The notes under the pieces were generated by a model, which worked only from the letters and a program-made list of their open reading frames with translations, ran no database searches and was not told the origin of the DNA. Shown piece after piece: positions 51,732-61,047 of a DNA stretch of 64,000 nucleotides. The translations under genes and the position numbers were made by a program. Numbering within the stretch: position 1 is the first letter of the stretch; each line of letters opens with the position of its first letter. The DNA is from Promicromonospora thailandica. GTDB lineage: Bacteria; Actinomycetota; Actinomycetes; Actinomycetales; Cellulomonadaceae. The stretch covers positions 1-64,000 of the forward strand of contig NZ_JAMTCS010000011.1 of the NCBI RefSeq assembly GCF_024171955.1, in the 5' to 3' direction.

Positions 51732-53873
51732 TCACCCGGCCGCGGTCCCGGTTCCCCCGGAACCGGCCACGGGCGCGAGCGCCCGGACGAAGTCTGGCGC
51801 GAGGGTGGGCCCGTAGACGTCGGAGATGTGGTTGAGGTCGGCGTACACGCCGACGCCGCCGATGACGGCCGGGCAGGTCGTCTCGTCGCAGAACCGGTCC
51901 GTGAGGTCCACGACCGTCACGTCGGCCTGGGCGGCCGCCGCGGCAGCCTCGGTCAGCCCGCGGCCCGCGAACGCCTCGGACCGGGGGACCGCGCAGACGC
52001 CGGGGTCGGAGTAGTGCTCGCCCACGCAGGCGAAGACGTCCTCGCGCGGCAGCGGCGCGTCCTTCATCGCGAAGACCCGGGCGCCGGTGCCGGCCAGGGC
52101 GTCGTACCCCGCGGCCAGGCCGGCGGTCCCGGGCCGGCCGTCGCCGTCGGCCTGGAACTCGGAACCCTCGTAGTACGCGGAGACGACGGCGTCCGGACCC
52201 AGCGCCTGGATCTTCTCCAGCGTGCGCTCGTTGGCGGCGACGCACTCGCCTGCGCCGGGGATGGTGCGCGGCGTGAACGAGAACGGGCACGAGTTGCGCA
52301 GGAACGTGACCACGCGCCAGCCCTCCGTCTCGGCCGCCTCGATGATCGGCTGGGCGTACATGCGCGCGTGCGAGTCGCCGACGACGGCGATCACGGTGGT
52401 GCCGTCGCGGTGGCCGTACTCGCACATCGCGGTCTCGCCCTCGGGCCGGTCCTGGTCGCACCGCTTGCCGTCGACGAGCCACAGGGGCTTGCCCGGGGCG
52501 CCCGGGTTGGGCAGGATCGCCGGCTCGTCGGTGACGAACGGCGCGTAGCTGCCGTCGCGGGTCGCGCCCGCGCCGAACCGCTCGTCCCCGGCGGCGCGGG
52601 CCTGCTCGACCGCGGCGGCGCCCTGCTCCCAGGTGCGCTCCTGCGTGGCCGGCTTGATCCAGAAGACCGAGGCGGTCCCCGCCACCAGCAGCATGGCGAC
52701 AAGCGCCGCCACCAGTGCGCGCGCGTCGCTCTTCCGGGCCCAGGCGGCCTTGCGGAACGGCTGCTCGACCCCGTTGTAGGAGGCCCAGGACAGGGCGAAC
52801 ATCACGGCGAGAAGCGCGATCACCTCGAACTTGTTCGCGTTCCGCCCGGCCCACGCGACGAAGTACACGGCGACGGGGAAGTGCCAGAGGTAGAGGGAGT
52901 AGGACACGTTGCCCACCCACTGGACAGGGCGGAGGTCCACGAGCCAGGTGAGCGAGCCGACGCCGCTCGTGCGGCCGGCCGCGATCACGGCGGCCGTGCC
53001 GAGCACGGGCAGGAGGGCGTTGGCCCCGGGGAACGGCGACGCCGCCGTGAGCGTGAAGGCGCTCCACCCGACGGCGGCCAGGCCGGCCAGCGCCAGCAGC
53101 GAGCGGGCCAGGCGCAGCGAGTCGGTGTACCGCAGCAGCACGGCCAGCACGCCGCCCACGCCCAGCTCCCACAGCCGCGTGGTGGTGACGAAGTATGCGG
53201 ACGGGTCGCCCTGCCCGACCAGGACCACGCTCCACACGAAGGACGGCACGATCACCAGCGCGAACGCCACGGTGAGGCACGCGGCCAGGGGCGCGGCGCC
53301 GCGCCGTCGGGCCACGCGGGCCGCGACGAGGGCGGCGAGCGTGACCACGAGGGGCCACAGCAGGTAGAACTGCTCCTCCACGGCCAGGGACCAGAAGTGC
53401 TGGAACGGCGTCGCGGCGTTGTCGGAGGCCGAGTAGTCGACGGAGTCGGCCGCGAGGATCCAGTTCTGCACGTAGAAGATGGAGCCCAGGGCCTGGCGGC
53501 CCAGCGCGCGCAGCTCGGTCAGCGGCAGCACGAACGGGGCGGTGACCACGACCGCCAGGATGGCCAGCAGGCTCGCGGGCAGGATGCGGCGGGCCCGGTT
53601 GGCCCAGAAGTGCCCGAGCCGCAGGCGCCCGGTGGCCCGCACCTCCTTGACCATGTGCCCGGTGATGAGGAAGCCCGAGATCACGAAGAAGACGTCGACG
53701 CCGACGTAGCCGCCCGGCACGAGGTCGGGCCGCAGGTGGTTCGCGACGACCAGCAGCACGGCGAGGGCGCGGAGCGCCTGCACCTCGGGGAGGAACGTGC
53801 GGGCCCGGCCCGTGGGCGCGGGTGCGGGCGCGTGCCCGGGGCGGGTCTCGGTCGCGGTGGTGTTCACAGACAT
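51732..53873 (-). CDS. AT3-SGNH surface glycan O-acyltransferase (OafA/YrhL type)
   Basis: A 713-residue membrane enzyme. The N-terminal acyltransferase-3 domain, about residues 30-380, has VQALRALAVLLVVANHLRPD with the conserved R and H, GGYVGVDVFFVISGFLIT and FWSLAVEEQFYLLWPL, and about ten membrane helices. A further helix near 390-415 leads to a periplasm-facing SGNH-like domain with VIAVVGDSHARMYAQPI (block I Ser in GDSH) and DLNHISDVYG near the C-terminus (block V D-x-x-H). Enzymes of this class acetylate surface polysaccharides or sialic acids. It is divergent from neuA, suggesting O-acetylation of the exported nonulosonate glycan. Confidence 0.93.
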   Translation of the reverse strand: MSVNTTATETRPGHAPAPAPTGRARTFLPEVQALRALAVLLVVANHLRPDLVPGGYVGVDVFFVISGFLITGHMVKEVRATGRLRLGHFWANRARRILPASLLAILAVVVTAPFVLPLTELRALGRQALGSIFYVQNWILAADSVDYSASDNAATPFQHFWSLAVEEQFYLLWPLVVTLAALVAARVARRRGAAPLAACLTVAFALVIVPSFVWSVVLVGQGDPSAYFVTTTRLWELGVGGVLAVLLRYTDSLRLARSLLALAGLAAVGWSAFTLTAASPFPGANALLPVLGTAAVIAAGRTSGVGSLTWLVDLRPVQWVGNVSYSLYLWHFPVAVYFVAWAGRNANKFEVIALLAVMFALSWASYNGVEQPFRKAAWARKSDARALVAALVAMLLVAGTASVFWIKPATQERTWEQGAAAVEQARAAGDERFGAGATRDGSYAPFVTDEPAILPNPGAPGKPLWLVDGKRCDQDRPEGETAMCEYGHRDGTTVIAVVGDSHARMYAQPIIEAAETEGWRVVTFLRNSCPFSFTPRTIPGAGECVAANERTLEKIQALGPDAVVSAYYEGSEFQADGDGRPGTAGLAAGYDALAGTGARVFAMKDAPLPREDVFACVGEHYSDPGVCAVPRSEAFAGRGLTEAAAAAAQADVTVVDLTDRFCDETTCPAVIGGVGVYADLNHISDVYGPTLAPDFVRALAPVAGSGGTGTAAG

Positions 53874-53960
53874 CCTGATCGTGCGGGGGTGAGTGGCCGG
53901 CGGTCTGCCACGGCGGCAGGGAACGCCGCGCGCGTGGGCCGGGGGTGAAGGCTAGTGCAC

Positions 53961-53966
53961 TACCCT
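53961..53966 (+). promoter_or_regulatory. -10 element of the neuA promoter
   Basis: TACCCT lies in GCACTACCCTG, the same 11-mer that occurs upstream of neuB. Transcription would begin near 53973 with a leader of about 67 nt, and a GAGGAA ribosome site follows before the ATG at 54040. Confidence 0.45.
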
Positions 53967-54039
53967 GAGGGCAGCAGGGCCCGCGACCACGGCGGTCCCG
54001 GAAACCCGCTCTCCCGAGACTACGAGGAATCCGCAGCAC

Positions 54040-55281
54040 ATGTCAGTCAATGCCGGCCCGTCGGCGATCGTCATCATCCCAGCCCGCGGTGGTTCGCAGG
54101 GGGTGCCGCTGAAGAACCTCGCCCGGGTCGACGGCATCACGCTGGTCGGGCGCGCGGTCCAGGCGGCGCTCGCCGCGCCCTCGGTGGCGCAGGTCATCGT
54201 CTCGACCGACCACGACGAGATCGCGGCGGAGGCCCGGTCGCACGGGGCGCGCGTCGTCGCACGTCCGGCGGAGATCGCGGGCGGCACGGCGTCGTCCGAG
54301 TCCGCGCTCCTGCACGTGCTCGACCGTGTCGAGGCGGGCGACGGCGGTCTGCCCCCGCAGGAGATCCCGGCGGTCACCGTGCTCGTGCAGTGCACGTCTC
54401 CGTTCATCGACCCCGAGGACCTCGACACCGCGATCCGCCGGGTCGCCGGCGGCGAGAAGGACGTGGTGGTGGCCGTCTCGGAGACCCACGACTTCCAGTG
54501 GCGCATCGACGACGGCGTCGCGAGCCCTGTGGGACACACCACGGACTACCGGCCGCGCCGCCAGGAGCGGGCGCCGCACTACCGGGAGACCGGTGCCTTC
54601 TACGTGATGCGGACGGACGGGTTCCGTGCCGGGAGCACGCGCTTCTTCGGCGACGTCGGCATCCAGCCCGTGGCCCCGGAGTGGGCCATCGAGATCGACG
54701 AGCCGCGCGACCTGTGGCTGGCCCGCCAGCTCGTCGACCAGGTCACGGACGCGGTACCCGCCCCGCTGGACGTGGACGCGCTCGTGACCGACTTCGACGG
54801 CGTGCACACCGACGACCACGCCTACGTGGACCAGGACGGCACCGAGCAGGTGCGGGTGAGCCGCGGCGACGGCATGGGCGTGTCCCGGCTGCGCCGCACG
54901 GGCCTGCCCATCCTCATCCTGTCGACCGAGACCAACAAGGTGGTCGCGTCGCGTGCTGACAAGCTGAAGGTGCAGGTCATGCACGGTATCGACGACAAGG
55001 CGACCGCGCTGCGGGCCTGGATCACCGAGCAGGGCCTCGACCCGGCGCGCGTCGCCTACGTCGGCAACGACGTGAACGACCTGGCCGCCATGGCCGTGGT
55101 CGGCTGGCCCGTCGCGGTCGCCGACGCGCGCCCGGAGGTCAGGGCCCAGGCCCGCCTCGTGCTGTCCCGCGAGGGCGGGAACGGCGCGGTTCGGGAGATC
55201 TGTGACCGTATACTCGCTGCGCGTCCGGGTGAAGTCACCTCCGACAGCACGGCCGCCCAGACCCCCGTCGTCACCGGTTAG
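54040..55281 (+). CDS. neuA: CMP-nonulosonate synthetase fused to a KdsC-like HAD phosphatase
   Basis: A 413-residue bifunctional protein. The cytidylyltransferase domain occupies about 8-230: IIPARGGSQGVPLKNL binds CTP (R16; Q20 replaces the usual Lys of GGSKG), then QCTSPFIDPEDLDTAI and RPRRQERAPHYRETGAFYVM. The HAD domain at about 245-400 has VTDFDGVHTDDHAYVD with nucleophile D251 and D253, STETNKVVASRADKL, and VGNDVNDLAAM. Such NeuA-HAD fusions activate nonulosonic acids, with the phosphatase acting on the 9-phosphate or a related sugar. It is followed by neuB after 57 bp. The sugar may be sialic acid, KDN or a legionaminate-like relative. Confidence 0.92.
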   Translation: MSVNAGPSAIVIIPARGGSQGVPLKNLARVDGITLVGRAVQAALAAPSVAQVIVSTDHDEIAAEARSHGARVVARPAEIAGGTASSESALLHVLDRVEAGDGGLPPQEIPAVTVLVQCTSPFIDPEDLDTAIRRVAGGEKDVVVAVSETHDFQWRIDDGVASPVGHTTDYRPRRQERAPHYRETGAFYVMRTDGFRAGSTRFFGDVGIQPVAPEWAIEIDEPRDLWLARQLVDQVTDAVPAPLDVDALVTDFDGVHTDDHAYVDQDGTEQVRVSRGDGMGVSRLRRTGLPILILSTETNKVVASRADKLKVQVMHGIDDKATALRAWITEQGLDPARVAYVGNDVNDLAAMAVVGWPVAVADARPEVRAQARLVLSREGGNGAVREICDRILAARPGEVTSDSTAAQTPVVTG

Positions 55282-55303
55282 GTCCGGCGACACGTAACAG
55301 CAC

Positions 55304-55309
55304 TACCCT
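55304..55309 (+). promoter_or_regulatory. -10 element upstream of neuB
   Basis: TACCCT in GCACTACCCTG matches the neuA -10 context base for base over 11 nt. A GGAAGGA ribosome site follows at 55325-55331, 7 nt before the ATG at 55339. Confidence 0.45.
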
Positions 55310-55338
55310 GTGCTCGACCCCTTCGGAAGGACCCTGTT

Positions 55339-56232
<894 letters not shown>

Positions 56233-56247
56233 CCGGTAGCACGAGCA

Positions 56248-56282
56248 GAAGGCGGGCACCCGTACGCCGGGTGCCCGCCTTC
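56248..56282 (+). terminator. Hairpin after neuB
   Basis: Arms of 15 bp (56248-56262 and 56268-56282) flank a TACGC loop, 15 bp after neuB and 20 bp before the next GT2 gene. It may terminate or reduce readthrough into that gene. Confidence 0.7.
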
Positions 56283-56302
56283 GCCGTACGGAGAGGAATG
56301 CT

Positions 56303-57346
56303 GTGAGCGAGCAGCACGAGCCGTCCCACCTGCCGCGGGCGACCGTGGTCGCCGTCGTGCGCGACGAGGAGCCGTACCTCGAGGCCATGGTGCGTTCGGT
56401 CCTGGGCCAGGACTACCCGCACCCGCTGCACCTGGTGCTGTCCGTGGGGCCGTCGAAGGACCGCACCCGCGAGATCGCCGACAAGCTCGCGGTCGAGACC
56501 GGCCGCGTCACGGTCGTGGACAACCCGACCGGGTCGAAGCCGATCGGCCTGAACTCCGGCCTGGCCCTCATGCCCGAGGGCCACTCGATCTTCGTCCGCG
56601 TGGACGGCCACACCGTGGTGGAGCCCACGTACGTACGCCGCGCGGTGGAGGCCCTGCTGGCCTCCGGGGCGGACGGCGTGGGCGGGCAGATGCTGCCTGT
56701 CGGTGACACCCCCACGCAGCGGGCCGTGGCCCGCGCGATGAGCCACCCCGCCGGCCTGGGCGCGGCGTCGTTCCACACCGGCGGCGAGGCGGGCCCCGCT
56801 GAGACCGTCTACCTCGGTACGTTCCGGCGCGAGGCGCTGGAGCGGGTGGGCGGCTACTCGCCCGTCTACGTGCGCGCCCAGGACTGGGAGCTGTGCCTCC
56901 GCCTGCGCACGAGCGGCAGCCTGCTGTGGTTCGACCCGTCGCTGGTGGTGGACTACAAGCCGCGGCGCACCCTGCGCGAGGTGGCCAAGCAGTTCTGGCG
57001 CACCGGCATGTGGCGCCGCGAGGTGATCCGCAACAACCCCGACACCGCCAGCGTGCGCTACCTCGCGCCGCCGACCGTCGTGGTGGTGCTCGGCGTCTCG
57101 GTGGCCGCCGCCGTCGCCGGGGGGATCGCGGGCCTGCCGTGGCTGCTCGGCCTCGGCCTGGTGGCGCCCGTGGGCTACGTGCTCGGGGTGTGCGCCGCGT
57201 CGGTGCACGCCGCCACGCGCCGCCCGCGGCTCGACCTGGCGTCGGCGGTCCGCCTCCCGGCCACGATCGCCGTCATGCACATGGCGTGGGGCGCGGGGTT
57301 CCTGCGCGGCCTCACGGAGCGCGTCCGCGTCGACGACGGCTCCTGA
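56303..57346 (+). CDS. GT2 family glycosyltransferase with C-terminal TM helices (ExoA-like)
   Basis: A 347-residue membrane-bound GT2 enzyme. The fold starts with ATVVAVVRDEEPYLEAMVRS, then LHLVLSVGPSKDRTREIAD, NSGLALMPEG and the D-x-D at IFVRVDGHTVVEP. The Q/D-containing acceptor motif is RAQDWELCLRLRTSG. From about 255 two or three hydrophobic helices follow (TVVVVLGVSVAAAVAGG, WLLGLGLVAPVGYVLG), as in ExoA-type succinoglycan transferases. The start GTG follows GAGAGGA. It shares the operon direction with neuAB and probably builds the lipid-linked repeat unit. Confidence 0.9.
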   Translation: MSEQHEPSHLPRATVVAVVRDEEPYLEAMVRSVLGQDYPHPLHLVLSVGPSKDRTREIADKLAVETGRVTVVDNPTGSKPIGLNSGLALMPEGHSIFVRVDGHTVVEPTYVRRAVEALLASGADGVGGQMLPVGDTPTQRAVARAMSHPAGLGAASFHTGGEAGPAETVYLGTFRREALERVGGYSPVYVRAQDWELCLRLRTSGSLLWFDPSLVVDYKPRRTLREVAKQFWRTGMWRREVIRNNPDTASVRYLAPPTVVVVLGVSVAAAVAGGIAGLPWLLGLGLVAPVGYVLGVCAASVHAATRRPRLDLASAVRLPATIAVMHMAWGAGFLRGLTERVRVDDGS

Positions 57347-57352
57347 CAGCGG

Positions 57353-57396
57353 GTGCCGGGACGTACAGGTCGCGCGCGACCTGTACGTCCCGGCAC
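57353..57396. terminator. Perfect 44-nt palindrome between convergent genes
   Basis: A 22-bp perfect inverted repeat without a central mismatch lies 6 bp after the GT2 stop and 1 bp before the stop of the converging minus-strand gene. It is GC-rich with no U-tract. Confidence 0.78.
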
Positions 57397-57397
57397 G

Positions 57398-58627
57398 TCA
57401 GGTGGGGGTGCCCGTGACCTTGTCCAGGGCGCGCTTCACCGGGCGGCCGGTCGCCAGGATGGCGCCGTAGACCGAGGCGGGCAGGATCGACTGCGCCACG
57501 ACCTTCGCGTGCCGGCGGGCCGACCACGGCTCGACGTCGGGCAGCGGCGTCAGGTCGCCCGAGGCGCGCAGCGCGGCGAGCTCGGCCACGATGCCGGGCA
57601 GCTCGGACTCGGTGGCGTGCAGGTAGTTCTCGTCGAGCCACTCCGGGTCCGGGACCGGTCCGTTCTCGCGGAACGCCCGGCCCGTGTCCGCCAGGGAGAC
57701 CATGCAGCCGCTGCCCGCGAAGGGCTCGTTGAGCAGCGTGGCGTCCACGCCGAAGTCGTCGACGAGGGCCGTCGGCAGGTGCAGGGCCAGCGACTCCAGG
57801 GCTGCCGTCGAGCTGACGGTCACCAGGGCCGTGCCGGGCTGCAGCCACTCGGCCATCGGGCCGTCCACGAACCGCACCGCGTCGCTGCGGTGGCCCAGGC
57901 GCTCGTGCTCCGCGTCCCACAGCTCGTCGTAGGGGTGCAGCTCGTTGTGCGTCTGCCGCTCGCCCTTGCGGGCCCGCAGCTTCACGATCACCTCGAAGCC
58001 CTCGGTCGACAGGCGCGCGAGGCCGTCCAGCAGCCGCACGCGATCGTCGCGGCCCTCCGGCACCTTCGCCTGCGCGGCGAAGACGACGCGCTCGGTGGGC
58101 CGGGACGGGATGGCGGTGAGCCGCTCCAGGAACGGCAAATGCCCCAGCACGATGCGCGGCTGTGCCTCCTGGGCCGCGAACGCGTCCCGGTAGGCCGCGA
58201 TCTCGCGGCGGCTGTGCACGATGAACGCGTCGCACCAGCGGCGCCAGGCCGTGCCCCGGGGCGTGGCGGGCAGGGCCATGCCCGGCAGGCCCGTCACCAG
58301 GGCGGGCCGGTTCGCGGGGTCGGCCCGCACGACGATGCGCGCCACCATCTCGGCCACGGGCCCCGTGGCGGCCACGAGGACGACGTCGGGCCGCGTCTCG
58401 CGGACGTGCTCCTTGAGCTCGCGCAGGCTCAGCACCGGCGGCCGCACCACGGACGACCCGGCCACGGCGGCCGCGATCTGGTTCGTCGTGGGGATGATCG
58501 GGGTGCGGACCAGGACCGCCGAGCGCGCCAGCCCCTCGTCCTCGGGTGCGCCGATGCGGTCGAGCGTGGCGCAGGCCCACTTGAGGTACGAGTCGCTGTC
58601 CGCGACGGCGAGCACGCGGATGGTCAT
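57398..58627 (-). CDS. Putative glycosyltransferase (DUF6716-like)
   Basis: A 409-residue protein resembling DUF6716 putative glycosyltransferases of actinobacteria. It starts with RVLAVADSDSYLKWACATLD, with VLVRTPIIPTTNQIA further on. Rossmann-like strands with RPDVVLVAATGPVAEM occur in the first half, and RVVFAAQAKVPEGRDDR followed by ALVTVSSTAALESLALHLPT in the second. The last segment matches the S-S-T-A-loop that binds CMP in polysialyltransferase-type folds. The ATG overlaps the previous gene by 4 bp. The exact activity is unknown; the context suggests transfer of a nonulosonate or hexose. Confidence 0.8.
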   Translation of the reverse strand: MTIRVLAVADSDSYLKWACATLDRIGAPEDEGLARSAVLVRTPIIPTTNQIAAAVAGSSVVRPPVLSLRELKEHVRETRPDVVLVAATGPVAEMVARIVVRADPANRPALVTGLPGMALPATPRGTAWRRWCDAFIVHSRREIAAYRDAFAAQEAQPRIVLGHLPFLERLTAIPSRPTERVVFAAQAKVPEGRDDRVRLLDGLARLSTEGFEVIVKLRARKGERQTHNELHPYDELWDAEHERLGHRSDAVRFVDGPMAEWLQPGTALVTVSSTAALESLALHLPTALVDDFGVDATLLNEPFAGSGCMVSLADTGRAFRENGPVPDPEWLDENYLHATESELPGIVAELAALRASGDLTPLPDVEPWSARRHAKVVAQSILPASVYGAILATGRPVKRALDKVTGTPT

Positions 58628-59724
58628 CCGTGGTCCTCCGGGTTGTTCTGGTCGGTGACGGGGCGGGTGGCGCCGTGCGGCGTGGGCTCGGACCGGTGCA
58701 GCGCGGCCGCGTCCGCGGCGAGGCGGAGCACGCCCGAGAGGTGCGCGCGCAGGCCGGGCGTGGCGCGGGACGTCCACCAGTCGTCCGCGACGGCCTGCGG
58801 GATCACCGCCACACCGCGTGGGCTGAGGATCGAGGTGAGCAGCACGGCCGCCGTCGACGGCAGGCTGACGACCCGTTGCGGGGCCGTCATGCCGCGCAAG
58901 CGTAGCTCCACCGGCGCCTGCGCCGAGTCGACCGTGACGCCGGGCAGGGCACCGAGGCGGGCCAGCAGCCGGGGCGTCTGGCGGCGGTGCGGCAGGTAGC
59001 GCAGCGGGCCCTGGGCGGCCAGGCCACCCACCCACGTCACGTAGGCGTCGGCGTCCACGAGCCCGTCCGCGGGGAGCGCGGAGCCGATCACCACGGTGGG
59101 CTCGGTCGGGGCGTCGCCCACGGGGGCGCCCGCGAGCCACGCGAAGTCGTTGCGCACGACGGCGAAGCCCTGGGCCGAGAGCTGCGCGCGGATCGCGGGC
59201 TCCAGGGGGAGCGCGGTGAAGAGCGTGACGCGGCCGTCGGCGGCCAGGCGGCGCAGCCGGCGGGCGGCCGCGGCGCCGAGCTGCCGGCGCGGGCCGCCGG
59301 TCTCGGCGCGCATCCGGACCAGCGGCTCGCTGGCGGCCAGCCGGCGGGCCAGGTCCAGGGTGGCGAGCCCGTCGTCGACCAGCACCACGCGCTCCACGCC
59401 GCACCGCAGCAGGGCGGTGGCCTGGAAGAGCCCGGAGAAGGCGTCGCCCACGAGCCAGACGGGGTCGCGCGCGGACAGTGCGGCGCGGCGTCCGGCGAGG
59501 TCGGTCTCCAGGTCGTCCGGCAGCCCGAAGCCGCGTACGGCCTCCAGGGCGGTGTCCAGCGCGGGCACGTCGTCGCGCACGTGGATCCGGGTCGGGGCGC
59601 CACCGAGCCCCGCGGCGTGGGCCTCGACGGTGCACAGGAGCTGGAGCGGGGACTCCACCAGTGCGCCGGCGGGCCGCGCCGGCCGGACAGGCAGGTCGGC
59701 CGGGTCGGGGCGGGCGGTCAGCAC
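58624..59724 (-). CDS. Putative sialyl/polysialyltransferase-like protein
   Basis: A 366-residue protein. The N-terminal LVESPLQLLCTVEAHAAG is a motif seen at the N-terminus of GT52-like sialyltransferase proteins. It continues with VWLVGDAFSGLFQATALLR, VVLVDDGLATLDLARRLA, PTVVIGSALPADGLVDADAY and VVSLPSTAAVLLTSILSPRG near the C-terminus, again the S-T-A loop of the PST/GT52 folds. The R-Y-L-P-H-R-R region matches the H-P type motif loosely. GTG 59724 is chosen as the first start that keeps this region; an ATG at about 59857 would add an Arg/Ala-rich extension. It is coupled to the next gene by ATGA. Confidence 0.72.
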   Translation of the reverse strand: MLTARPDPADLPVRPARPAGALVESPLQLLCTVEAHAAGLGGAPTRIHVRDDVPALDTALEAVRGFGLPDDLETDLAGRRAALSARDPVWLVGDAFSGLFQATALLRCGVERVVLVDDGLATLDLARRLAASEPLVRMRAETGGPRRQLGAAAARRLRRLAADGRVTLFTALPLEPAIRAQLSAQGFAVVRNDFAWLAGAPVGDAPTEPTVVIGSALPADGLVDADAYVTWVGGLAAQGPLRYLPHRRQTPRLLARLGALPGVTVDSAQAPVELRLRGMTAPQRVVSLPSTAAVLLTSILSPRGVAVIPQAVADDWWTSRATPGLRAHLSGVLRLAADAAALHRSEPTPHGATRPVTDQNNPEDHG

Positions 59725-60048
59725 GCCGTGCAGTCTCTCACGCGCCCGCGCGCGCGGCGCACCCCCGCTGCGGAGGAGGCCCGCCGCGTGCCCGGCGCAG
59801 GTGCCGGGGGCCGTGTGCGGCGCGTGAGACAGCCGTGCGACACGCGTGCGGAACATGTGCGCGCCTTCGGCCCGCCCGGTCCGGCATGCCGTCGGAACGA
59901 GCCCCTCACCTGCGGGAAGGCGGCTGGAGGGTTTTCCGACACATGCAGTAGGGTTTCGCCGCGGACCGATACGATCCCTGGTCCGACTAGGATTTGAGGT
60001 GGCCGTGCGCTCCCGGCCACACCACAGAGACAGGAATCCCTGCGCATC
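59725..60048. promoter_or_regulatory. 324-bp divergent intergenic region
   Basis: This gap separates the sialyltransferase-like gene (minus) from the polysaccharide exporter (plus). Two TANNNT hexamers face the exporter: TACGAT at 59970-59975 and TAGGAT at 59988-59993. They would give leaders of 50-70 nt before the GTG at 60049. No convincing -35 boxes are visible, and no small gene is supported in the remainder. Confidence 0.5.
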
Positions 60049-61047
60049 GTGAGCAATCCGACTACCGACGTGGCTGCGCCCAAGTCGCCGCCCGCGAAGG
60101 GTGGCAAGAAGCAGCCCCCGCCGCCGATCGTGCCGAGCACGACGTCGGCGGAGCGGCTCGCGCTCGCCCAGAAGTACGGCCTCAAGCCCCTGAACGTCCG
60201 CCCGGCGCTGGGCGAGTACATCCGGGACGTCGCACGGCGCTGGCCGTTCATCCGGGTGATGGCGTCGTCCACCGCCTACGCGAAGAACCAGAACAACTAC
60301 CTGGGACAGCTCTGGGCGGTCCTCAACCCCATCCTGAACGCCGCCGTGTACGTGCTGATCTTCGGCATCATCCTGGGCGTGAGCCGCGGCGTCGAGAACA
60401 CCGTCGCGTTCATCGTGATCGGCGTGTTCATGTTCCGCTTCGTCGAGGCGTCCGTCACGGGCGGCGCCAAGTCGATCAGCGGCAAGTCGCAGCTGCTGCG
60501 CTCCCTGCACTTCCCGCGCGCCGTGCTGCCCATCTCGTCGGTGCTCTCGCAGCTCGCCACGCTGATCCCCGCGATCCTGGTGATGTGCGTGATCGTGCTG
60601 CTCAGCGGGTTCATGGCGGACTACTCACCCGAGCGGGTCACGTGGTGGTGGCTCCTGCTGCCCGCCGCGGTCGCCCTGCTGTGCCTGTTCAACATGGGCG
60701 TCGCGTTCATCATGGCCCGGCTCGTGGCCACCACGCCGGACCTCGACAACGTGATCAGCTTCGTGATGCGCCTGGTGATGTACGCGTCCGGCGTCATCTT
60801 CCCGGTCACGAACTACGTCCACCAGGACCTCGACCTGGGCGGCTGGCGGCAGACCGCCGTCGAGCTGCTCTTCGACTACCAGCCGGTCTCCGTGTACCTG
60901 TACCTGGTGCGCTCCACGCTGATGAGCGAGGAGACCATCCAGCCCGACGGCACGATGTGGATCATGGGCGGCGTCTGGGCGGTGCTGTTCTTCGTGATCG
61001 GCTTCATCGTCTTCTGGCGCGCCGAGGAGAGGTACGGACGTGACTGA
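60049..61047 (+). CDS. ABC-2 type polysaccharide exporter permease (Wzm type)
   Basis: A 332-residue inner-membrane permease. The first 95 residues are cytoplasmic and Pro/Lys-rich. The ABC-2 membrane domain follows with YAKNQNNYLGQLWAVLNPIL, the amphipathic interface helix of Wzm/TagG-type exporters. Six hydrophobic helices include NAAVYVLIFGIILGVSRGVE, TVAFIVIGVFMFRFVE, AVLPISSVLSQLATLIPAIL and LWIMGGVWAVLFFVIGF-like text. It exports a lipid-linked polysaccharide to the cell surface. It overlaps its ATPase gene by 8 bp. Start GTG 60049 has only a weak ribosome site. Confidence 0.94.
   Translation: MSNPTTDVAAPKSPPAKGGKKQPPPPIVPSTTSAERLALAQKYGLKPLNVRPALGEYIRDVARRWPFIRVMASSTAYAKNQNNYLGQLWAVLNPILNAAVYVLIFGIILGVSRGVENTVAFIVIGVFMFRFVEASVTGGAKSISGKSQLLRSLHFPRAVLPISSVLSQLATLIPAILVMCVIVLLSGFMADYSPERVTWWWLLLPAAVALLCLFNMGVAFIMARLVATTPDLDNVISFVMRLVMYASGVIFPVTNYVHQDLDLGGWRQTAVELLFDYQPVSVYLYLVRSTLMSEETIQPDGTMWIMGGVWAVLFFVIGFIVFWRAEERYGRD

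Noticed and set aside
59725-60048. Small protein gene in the 324-bp gap before the exporter
   Set aside because: Frames there are extensions of neighbouring shadow frames, with no ribosome site or sequence pattern.
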